From a virus, in IMG/VR virus record IMGVR_UViG_3300042312_000050, positions 1-28,079 of that record: a stretch of DNA of 28,079 bases; one strand, given 5' to 3'. The notes under the pieces are model-generated. The model was given only the letters and a program-made list of their open reading frames with translations, searched no databases and had not been told where the DNA came from. Both the position numbers and the translations under genes were made by a program. Within the stretch, counting starts at the first letter, position 1, and the number at the start of each line of letters is the position of its first letter. Positions 22,024 to 28,079 of this stretch are shown piece by piece.

Positions 22024-23040
22024 TTAGCCCTTCTGCTGTCTAGCACGGATCATCGCTAAAATGTCCTGTGCCTTATCGCTAGAAGTACTCTTAGGAACTA
22101 CTACGGGTTCACTCTTTGTTTCTGCTTCTTCTTCAACATCATGGACATCCCCGTGTCCATCTACTGTTGCCTTTTTTGCGCTTACAGTAAGAGTTGTAAC
22201 CTCAGTTACATGAGGGGGTGCTAACTGTGATGCACTAGTTGCAGGAGCCTCAAGACCATATGGACGATAGTATGCGCCCCACTTGTCATTATCATAAGGC
22301 TTACCATCTACTGAAGCCTCAAACATTTCTTTGATGACACGTAGTTCGCTTTCGCTTGGCTTCTTGGGCAAGAAGTCAGCAAGATTGAATAGACCATGTG
22401 CTTCAATAGCAGCCTGCTCTACTTCAGTCAACGGGCTTTCACGGCGTGCCCAGTTACTAGTGCTATAATCAGCATAACCACCCTTGCTAGTCTTTTTGAC
22501 GTTGAAATCAAGACCACGCTGATAATCAGTTGGCAATTCTTGAATTTCAGGATCCATCAAACTTGCCTTGATGATTGTGAAAATCTGCGGGCTGATGACG
22601 AAACGACGAATCGGATTCGCAGGAGTTACGTCATTGCCGATCGGATTCTGACGAACAAAACCTTGAAACAGATAACTACGCTTCTTCCAATATTTATTAG
22701 CCATATCTTTGAGCGTATCATCCTTATACCAAGGACGAACTTCTGCTAAGATAGGACAGTTATCACCGTACATTTCTACGCATGGGACTTGAACGACTAC
22801 CTGCTTCATGTTGGGATCACCTTTGACGCCATTAAACGGCAACTTGATGATCTGTCGTTCTACCCAGAAAAATGTATTGCTTGAATCTTTGTCTGGAAGA
22901 AAACGGATAGTGGCAGTAGTGCCTTCTTCCATATTCCAGTGTGGGTAGATTGCGTTATCTGATTGGGTGCGTTGACCCTGACCTGATTTCTTACTTTCTT
23001 GTGCCGCGATACGGGCACGGATATCTGCTAGACTTGCCAT
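22024..23040 (-). CDS. 32: single-stranded DNA-binding protein, gp32-like
   Basis: A 338-residue gp32-type protein. The N-terminal SLADIRARIAA segment serves as the cooperativity region. The OB-fold core contains WNMEEGTTATIRFLPDKD (36-53), FFWVERQIIKLPF (57-69) and VPCVEMYGDNCP (84-95). A low-complexity acidic segment (VHDVEEEAETKSE) precedes the C-terminal DILAMIRARQQ. It coats single strands and organises replication and recombination proteins. Only two cysteines are seen, whereas T4 gp32 uses three cysteines and a histidine for zinc, so zinc binding is probably lost or altered. It has a strong promoter and a structured leader. Confidence 0.93.
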   Translation of the reverse strand: MASLADIRARIAAQESKKSGQGQRTQSDNAIYPHWNMEEGTTATIRFLPDKDSSNTFFWVERQIIKLPFNGVKGDPNMKQVVVQVPCVEMYGDNCPILAEVRPWYKDDTLKDMANKYWKKRSYLFQGFVRQNPIGNDVTPANPIRRFVISPQIFTIIKASLMDPEIQELPTDYQRGLDFNVKKTSKGGYADYSTSNWARRESPLTEVEQAAIEAHGLFNLADFLPKKPSESELRVIKEMFEASVDGKPYDNDKWGAYYRPYGLEAPATSASQLAPPHVTEVTTLTVSAKKATVDGHGDVHDVEEEAETKSEPVVVPKSTSSDKAQDILAMIRARQQKG

Positions 23041-23121
23041 ATATAATCTCCTATGTTGTAAATGCCTATGTTGAGCCTAAATGTGTTTTATGTTGAGTTG
23101 TCTAGGAGACAACTAACACAT
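23041..23121 (-). promoter_or_regulatory. gp32 mRNA leader with hairpin and CAACATA repeats
   Basis: The leader of about 80 bases has a 7-bp hairpin (23096-23102 with 23108-23114) whose loop, UCCUA in the RNA, is complementary to UAGGA in the ribosome binding site (23049-23053). Between them lie three copies of CAACATA (23052-23058, 23067-23073, 23089-23095). T4 gp32 represses its own translation through a leader pseudoknot followed by an unstructured tract, so this layout may be the equivalent. Confidence 0.6.
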
Positions 23122-23127
23122 CAAGAT

Positions 23128-23155
23128 ATTCTACACGAATATCATGCTGTGTCAA
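23128..23155 (-). promoter_or_regulatory. strong sigma70-type promoter for gp32
   Basis: On the minus strand a consensus TTGACA and TAGAAT are separated by 16 bases. A 7-bp inverted repeat (GATATTC/GAATATC, 23125-23131 and 23137-23143) overlaps the -10 box and may be an operator. Confidence 0.8.
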
Positions 23156-23188
23156 TATTATATATCACCGAACTATGTGCAAAAAATA

Positions 23189-26100
23189 TTACTTTAATCC
23201 CGAAAGTGTTTTTATTCTATCCAATTCAACACTTTCGCTTGCGCCAACTAGTTTACCAATGTTATTATTTTTAACTTTTTCGGTTGGGCCTAATTGACCT
23301 ACACGCTTTTGATTAGCGTCTAAATCTTCTTCTACTTCTTCTTTAGGCATTGTCTTCTGTGAATAATCACGTTGCATTGCAGAAGGCGCAGTAGGCATTG
23401 TCTTCTGTGAATAATCACGTTGCATTGCAGAAGGCGCAGTTTCATAGTTACCTGATTGAATATGTGCCTTGATATGAGAATGGATTCGTTCTGGATTATA
23501 TTTTTCATCAGGAGGTAGATTGAAGACAGGGTAATCTGATCCACTACGAATAGAAAATGAGATAGGTTTTCCGCCTGCTTGTGCTAGAGGAGGTACAATA
23601 TATGTGCCTGGCTTGAGTGCCTTGTATCCAGCAAAAGATGCTAACTTCTTGGCTAACCAACCTGCGCCTTGATGTAAAAGACCTTCTTCAACATCTTCTT
23701 TGTGGAATGTATCTAGATATTGTTGTGCTTTATCGGGAGATACCATGTATCTTCCACCATCGTTTGATGCTGCTTTTTGTAGATATTCTTTACTCCAGTT
23801 TGCACCTTCTGGTCTTTTTGATTGAATCTTGACCGGTTGCAATTCAGGAGCAGGATCTGGTTTTGTTTGTGATTGTATATGTTGTGCCAAAGATGGTTGC
23901 CCAGGTACAACTCTTTCATCTAGTTCTTCTTCATTAAATTTGTCTTTTACCCAGGCGCCTGCATTTTTGACACGATTCACGACTGGGCGTGATTGTAAGT
24001 TATAACCATATTTTGTATAACCCATATCAGTCATTTGTTTATCCGCTGCACCTTGCTGTGCTTGATAATTTGCTTTGGCTTGTGCAGGTGTTATCGCTAG
24101 TTGTCTATCAACTTCAGCCTTTGATTCTGGGTCAAGTGCATCATACTGCTTTTTAAATTCTTCTGGATTACGTTTTTGATCTGCTTGAAGTTTGCCTGGC
24201 ATGTCTCTGTAATAAACTTTATTAAGGTCTCTTGCAGCACCGCCCATAGCAGGCATCATTCTATCAACACCTTTTGACAATAGTTTTGTAGCATCAATGT
24301 TACCTTCTTTGTCAGTAGATGCTTTGATATCTTTTTGCATGCCTTTGTCAACTGCATAACCTTGTGACATGCTATCAAAATCTTGTTTTGGTATTTTGAG
24401 TTCGCCGCCCTGCTTTTGCATTTGTGCAGATTGTTGGGCAGTATTTAAATTGTCAATATCTTCATCCAAATTGTCGTCTGTTTTATCTCTGGCAGCCTGT
24501 TCAGCCTTTTTACGATTACGCTTAACGAACCCAACACTTACTTGTAAATAGTCAGCAAGTTCTTCATCGGTCATTTTTTCAATAGGAACATCGCCGCTTC
24601 CCTCATCCAAATCAAATGCTTTAAGATTTGACTTTTCAGTGTTTTGATTATGTTTTAATGTCATAGCACCAGGTGCTTCATCTAACATTTTATCAGCAGG
24701 TACTGCTAATGATGCTGTAGTAGAATCTATTTTTCCTTCAAGATGGATGTTTAATTTGTCCATCAATATTTGTGCGACTTTATCTGTATTGACTCCATAA
24801 CCCTTTTCTGCCAATAATTCGGCATACTCATCTATTGAACTATAGATATCATCACTACTTAACCCTTCTTCTCCGCCTAAACTATCTGCTATAACTGATG
24901 CAACTTCTTGGCTGTTAGCCATTTTTTTTTGACTTAACTCATTTGCTTCTGCATATCTTTCATATGGTCCAGGTGTGGGTGGTTTTTTAGGTGGCTCTTT
25001 TTTTTCGGAATTTGGCTCAGATTTTGGCTCAGATTTTTGTTTTGGCACATATCGTATTTCACGTTTAGTGCTGAGAGGTTTTTTTACCTCTACTTCATCG
25101 TATTCATTTCCATCTTGGTCAATAAATCTGTGTTGTATAGTTTGTTCATTAGTTGGTGTAACATCTTCTGCACCGCCTTCTCCGGCATCACCTGGTGTGT
25201 CGCCGTCAGTCTCTTCGCTTGCTTCTCCGCCGTCACCACCTTCAATTAAACTTTGTGCCCATTCGTCTAATTCTTTAACTTCATTCATTTCAGTTAAGTT
25301 CTTTGACAAACGATTTAATATCGGTAATACACTTTCAATACGTGGGTCTAGTGTTTCTTGTACAAATAATTCGTTTAAGTTATTACCTTCATCATTTTCT
25401 TCATTTAGTACAGGGGTGTAACTTTCAAAATACTTTACATACCCGCGATGAGTAGTCATGCGACTCAATGTTTCGCGTAGGTTATTATAGTGCAGCACGC
25501 CTTCATTAATCAAACGCTGTGTTGATTCGTTGAATTGACTATTATTTTTTGTCGCACGGACAAATCCAGCCATTTTTGTATATTCTTCAACTAAAGATGT
25601 GATATGTTTTGCCTTATCGTCATATGGTGTGCCACCTTCTGCGATATGACGGGCATATACTCTTGCAAGACCTGGGCGATTAGTTGGTAATAAGAAACGT
25701 TCACCGGAAAGGTTTTCAACAAATATTCTGTGAACATTGCGAAATCTTTGTTCACCTTCTTCAATATTGCGATTATGTTCAATAATAATTTTAACTGTTG
25801 GAACATTATCGCTGAAACTTGTCTTTTTACCTAAAGGATAGTATCCTTCACTAATGTTATCTTTTTCTTGTTGCATTTTGTTTCTCGCCCTTTTTTGCAT
25901 ATCAAATTGAAAATGATCTGACTTTCTTATTTCCATCTCACCTACTTTATTTAAAACCCAGGGTTTAATAAACTTATGAAACATTTGAAATTCTGGGCTT
26001 TTAACTACCTCTCCATCTACCCAGATAGTAGTAGTTATGATATCTTTTCTGGGTTTTTTATCCATTGAAACATAAGCAGGATCAGACTTGAGGTCATTTT

Positions 26101-26245
26101 CATCACGTAAAGTAAATCCAATAGTTAATGCTTTTTCTGGATCTAATGTCTTTTTTCCTGTTCGGTCCAGAGCATATGGTTCATAACCGCGATTATGCAA
26201 CTCATCATATAACTCTGCCATTTTTCTTTCTAAACTTATAGCCAT
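23189..26245 (-). CDS. large hypothetical protein (1018 residues), possible virion or assembly protein
   Basis: Residues 1-300 form a folded region with segments such as KPRKDIITTTIWVDGEVVKS and ENLSGERFLLPTNRPGLARV. Residues about 330-460 are low-complexity, rich in glutamate, glycine, serine and proline (including a KSEPKSEPNSEKK run). Residues 460-1000 are mostly helical and polar. Several EE-(V/E)-(D/E) acidic clusters recur near the C terminus (EEELDERV, KEDVEEGLL, KEEVEEDLD). A 16-residue segment is exactly duplicated near 935-966. No known domain is recognised. It lies directly after the terminase gene, has a late box 5 bases before ATG 26245, and may start instead at codon 9, which has AGAAAGA upstream. 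Confidence 0.75.
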   Translation of the reverse strand: MAISLERKMAELYDELHNRGYEPYALDRTGKKTLDPEKALTIGFTLRDENDLKSDPAYVSMDKKPRKDIITTTIWVDGEVVKSPEFQMFHKFIKPWVLNKVGEMEIRKSDHFQFDMQKRARNKMQQEKDNISEGYYPLGKKTSFSDNVPTVKIIIEHNRNIEEGEQRFRNVHRIFVENLSGERFLLPTNRPGLARVYARHIAEGGTPYDDKAKHITSLVEEYTKMAGFVRATKNNSQFNESTQRLINEGVLHYNNLRETLSRMTTHRGYVKYFESYTPVLNEENDEGNNLNELFVQETLDPRIESVLPILNRLSKNLTEMNEVKELDEWAQSLIEGGDGGEASEETDGDTPGDAGEGGAEDVTPTNEQTIQHRFIDQDGNEYDEVEVKKPLSTKREIRYVPKQKSEPKSEPNSEKKEPPKKPPTPGPYERYAEANELSQKKMANSQEVASVIADSLGGEEGLSSDDIYSSIDEYAELLAEKGYGVNTDKVAQILMDKLNIHLEGKIDSTTASLAVPADKMLDEAPGAMTLKHNQNTEKSNLKAFDLDEGSGDVPIEKMTDEELADYLQVSVGFVKRNRKKAEQAARDKTDDNLDEDIDNLNTAQQSAQMQKQGGELKIPKQDFDSMSQGYAVDKGMQKDIKASTDKEGNIDATKLLSKGVDRMMPAMGGAARDLNKVYYRDMPGKLQADQKRNPEEFKKQYDALDPESKAEVDRQLAITPAQAKANYQAQQGAADKQMTDMGYTKYGYNLQSRPVVNRVKNAGAWVKDKFNEEELDERVVPGQPSLAQHIQSQTKPDPAPELQPVKIQSKRPEGANWSKEYLQKAASNDGGRYMVSPDKAQQYLDTFHKEDVEEGLLHQGAGWLAKKLASFAGYKALKPGTYIVPPLAQAGGKPISFSIRSGSDYPVFNLPPDEKYNPERIHSHIKAHIQSGNYETAPSAMQRDYSQKTMPTAPSAMQRDYSQKTMPKEEVEEDLDANQKRVGQLGPTEKVKNNNIGKLVGASESVELDRIKTLSGLK
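23345..23440 (-). repeat. perfect 48-bp tandem duplication inside the 1018-residue gene
   Basis: Positions 23345-23392 and 23393-23440 are identical. The unit is a multiple of three, so the frame is kept and the protein carries TAPSAMQRDYSQKTMP twice. Complete identity at all codon positions indicates a recent duplication. Confidence 0.95.
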
Positions 26246-26250
26246 AATAT

Positions 26251-26258
26251 TATTTATT
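26251..26258 (-). promoter_or_regulatory. T4-type late promoter box (5 bases before ATG 26245)
   Basis: The minus-strand sequence AATAAATA matches seven of eight consensus positions. The start of transcription predicted from T4 geometry coincides with the A of the ATG. There is no Shine-Dalgarno sequence in the gap. Confidence 0.55.
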
Positions 26259-26265
26259 CAAATTT

Positions 26266-27813
26266 TTAACTTAGGACGGCAAAAAACGGTAAAGGGGGTA
26301 TAACTTCATCGTGGTCACGCATCTGAGTCTCTAAGTCGTAATGAAAGTCTGTTAGTTGTTGTAGCATTCGTGTGACAAGTAGCGTGGCCATCACTAAATC
26401 GTCAGTTTCTCCTACTTTAGCACTATAACTGCCGCCTAACGCTACGAACGTTTTTAGTTCTGAAATAAGTGAACGACTGTGTAATTTCATTTTTTTACTT
26501 TCTAATAGTGTTTTAAATTTTGCGCAGGCAGTTAGTTTTACCTTATGAGAAGTATTAAACCCTTTTCTTTTTTTACCATATTCGCTGAAAAAGATACCTG
26601 GAATATTACTTTCTCCGAACTCATTTAAAGAAATAATCGCCGCTTCTCCTATACTGTTATTTTCTAGGCTATAATATAGGTTATTGGGTTCACCAGTACA
26701 CTCAACGATATATTTGTTGATATCTGCTAATAATTTAATTTGTTGTGGAATCTCTGTTTTGTTATGCTTCCATTCACCTATCTGTTCTGTAGTGTTTGCT
26801 TCAAATATCTGTATAGCAGCAGGATCGCTTCCTGTACCTAGGCTTGGATCTAGTCCTACAACATAGATATTTCCTTTAGTTGGTTGTTTGTACCATCGTA
26901 CTTGTCCTAACCTGCTTATAGGCTCTATACCTTCAAGCATAATCAATGTGTTTGGATTTATTAATGTTTCGTCTGCGATAATAAATTCACAACCAATTTC
27001 ACGATTGAAACGATCTTCTCCTAGTTGTGATTTTATCTCTTCAGCCCACTTTTCATCACGACCGGGTTGTTCATGCCAATATGATCTGAATGCTTTAAAA
27101 CCGTTCTTGCCTACATCCGTCTTATTACCGAACTCATCTTCAGTCTTGTTAGCACCTTTCCATATCAATGCGAATTGATCTTCGTCGCTGTTAGGAGTTG
27201 ATGTAATGATAGCCTTACCACCAGTTGCTAGAGTGGGAGTAATTGATGTCCAGAACTGTTCAGCGATTGTTGGTCTTACGAATGCGAACTCGTCAAGATA
27301 TAACAATGTGATAGACATACCACGACCAGTATTTTCAGTTGTCGTGGCTGATACGATACGGCTACCATTATCAAAGAAAAGTGATCCTTTATTGTATGTC
27401 GCTGCGCCTGCTTTAATGTGCATAGGACAGTTTTCATAGGCATAGCGAATACGCTGCATGATTTCTTGCGCGCCTGCATACTTGTGTGCGGCGATAAGAA
27501 TAGTGCTATCGGGTACAAACATAGCATACCATAATAGATAACCAGCAGCACTTGTGGTCTTACCGCTCTGACGAGGCATGAGTGCGATACTATATCTGTA
27601 CTTGTGATAAGTATCAATCAATCGTTCTTGATACTTATAGGGATGATACAACATGCTACCTCTAGTAGGATGTTGTATGTAAAAAAAGTTATCCATGAAA
27701 TATAGATAACCGGTATCTGGGTCACAACACTTTACAAAGTCATCTAACTCTTTTTGAGTTTTGAAAACTGTTTTAGTGTACGGTTGTTTTATTAATGTAT
27801 CGGCACTAGCCAT
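26266..27813 (-). CDS. 17: terminase large subunit, gp17-like
   Basis: A 515-residue DNA-packaging motor. The ATPase domain has Walker A PRQSGKT (80-86), Walker B LLYLDEFAF (170-178) and the coupling motif ITSTPNS (203-209). The RNase H-like nuclease domain has VVGLDPSLGTGSD (D322) and a final acidic pair near 471-472 in GETDDLVMATLL. The length is below T4 gp17 (610), as in many aquatic relatives. It cuts concatemeric DNA and pumps it into the prohead. The ATG at 27813 has no Shine-Dalgarno sequence, follows the upstream stop by 8 bases and lies 5 bases after a TAAATA core. Confidence 0.97.
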   Translation of the reverse strand: MASADTLIKQPYTKTVFKTQKELDDFVKCCDPDTGYLYFMDNFFYIQHPTRGSMLYHPYKYQERLIDTYHKYRYSIALMPRQSGKTTSAAGYLLWYAMFVPDSTILIAAHKYAGAQEIMQRIRYAYENCPMHIKAGAATYNKGSLFFDNGSRIVSATTTENTGRGMSITLLYLDEFAFVRPTIAEQFWTSITPTLATGGKAIITSTPNSDEDQFALIWKGANKTEDEFGNKTDVGKNGFKAFRSYWHEQPGRDEKWAEEIKSQLGEDRFNREIGCEFIIADETLINPNTLIMLEGIEPISRLGQVRWYKQPTKGNIYVVGLDPSLGTGSDPAAIQIFEANTTEQIGEWKHNKTEIPQQIKLLADINKYIVECTGEPNNLYYSLENNSIGEAAIISLNEFGESNIPGIFFSEYGKKRKGFNTSHKVKLTACAKFKTLLESKKMKLHSRSLISELKTFVALGGSYSAKVGETDDLVMATLLVTRMLQQLTDFHYDLETQMRDHDEVIPPLPFFAVLS

Positions 27814-27818
27814 ACAAA

Positions 27819-27826
27819 TATTTAGA
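27819..27826 (-). promoter_or_regulatory. candidate late promoter box (5 bases before ATG 27813)
   Basis: The minus-strand sequence TCTAAATA shares six of eight positions with TATAAATA. It contains the TAA stop of the upstream gene, so part of the match is constrained by coding. It is listed for its recurring 5-base spacing to the ATG. Confidence 0.4.
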
Positions 27827-28079
27827 CAGTGAAGCCAGGCTTGTAAACTGTTTTACCCTTCTCTGTCACAGCAGTAAGTTTTTGCTTTCTATTAGCGCCT
27901 TCACTGTAACTTGCATGTACCCAACCAGAATTTGGACCTTCTTTTGGATCATAGAATTCTAGAATAATCTGATCAAAGTCACAGTTTTCTGACACCCACT
28001 TGGCTAGTTCAGGATTGGCAAGTCCGTCAATTTCAAAGTCGACTGCCTCTCCATTGCAGTGCTGTGATTTGGAGGATCC
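27822..28079 (-). CDS. M15-type peptidase (D-Ala-D-Ala carboxypeptidase-like), partial
   Basis: The last 85 residues of a gene that enters from the right edge. SQHCNGEAVDFEI near the start holds the H-x(6)-D zinc-ligand pair, and GWVHAS about 45 residues later supplies the third ligand histidine. This is the pattern of Peptidase M15A C-terminal proteins, which cleave peptidoglycan peptides. In phages such proteins act as endolysins or virion-associated lysins. The gene ends 8 bases before the terminase start. The N-terminal part is outside the window, so any additional domains are unknown. Confidence 0.8.
   Translation of the reverse strand, partial: GSSKSQHCNGEAVDFEIDGLANPELAKWVSENCDFDQIILEFYDPKEGPNSGWVHASYSEGANRKQKLTAVTEKGKTVYKPGFTV

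Noticed and set aside
24975-25421. Plus-strand frame of 148 codons
   Set aside because: It is a serine/phenylalanine-rich mirror of the low-complexity part of the 1018-residue gene, with no ribosome site.
1-28079. tRNA genes, CRISPR arrays, insertion sequences or attachment sites
   Set aside because: No cloverleaf with a conserved T-loop, no spaced direct repeats and no transposase or integrase frame was seen on either strand by reading.

Overview
The window is a segment of a large-genome, T4-like myovirus (tailed phage), most like uncultured aquatic T4-type phages. The evidence is a set of T4 core genes: a gp17-type large terminase, a gp32-type single-strand DNA-binding protein, UvsX, a UvsY candidate, UvsW, a gp41-type helicase, a gp61-type primase and a probable gp62-type clamp-loader subunit. 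Most of the DNA is AT-rich. The host cannot be read from the sequence. No gp43 polymerase, gp44, gp45, tRNA, integrase or CRISPR array was recognised here.

Almost every gene lies on the minus strand, so the window is best read from right to left. At 28079-23189 are a partial M15-type peptidase, the terminase and a 1018-residue protein of unknown function. At 23188-19012 are gp32 with a long structured leader, a BPSL0761-like protein, UvsX, an acidic protein, the UvsY candidate, a methyltransferase and a small unknown gene. At 19006-18453 are two small two-helix membrane proteins. At 18452-16536 are a structured non-coding element and two units driven by strong sigma70-type promoters: three small conserved genes, then an AAA+ ATPase. 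This block is visibly richer in G+C than its surroundings. At 16456-9202 is a tightly overlapping run of replication and recombination genes: a possible HARP-like protein, a CWC cysteine-rich protein, UvsW, a gp62 candidate, a zinc-finger protein, a 2-oxoglutarate oxygenase, a DexA-like exonuclease, a condensed DnaE-like protein and a peptide deformylase. At 9210-8830 is the only plus-strand gene. At 8753-5540 are a putative virion protein, the primase and the helicase. At 5513-1618 are mostly late, structural-type or unknown genes. At 1582-1 are an IscA/HesB-type iron-sulfur protein, an SGNH hydrolase and a partial PD-(D/E)XK nuclease.

Two transcription programmes can be read. Sigma70-like promoters precede gp32, one membrane-protein gene, the small-gene operon and the AAA+ ATPase. 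T4 late-type boxes (TATAAATA-like) precede structural-type genes.

The main unusual observations are these. (1) A 192-residue protein keeps, in order, the signature motifs of the bacterial DNA polymerase III alpha palm, including the three catalytic aspartates, and sits near a DEDD exonuclease. (2) A TAAATA late box followed by exactly five bases and then ATG occurs at several genes without Shine-Dalgarno sequences, which predicts leaderless late mRNAs. (3) The gp32 leader contains a hairpin whose loop is complementary to the gp32 ribosome binding site. (4) A highly structured element of about 92 bases lies between two operons.
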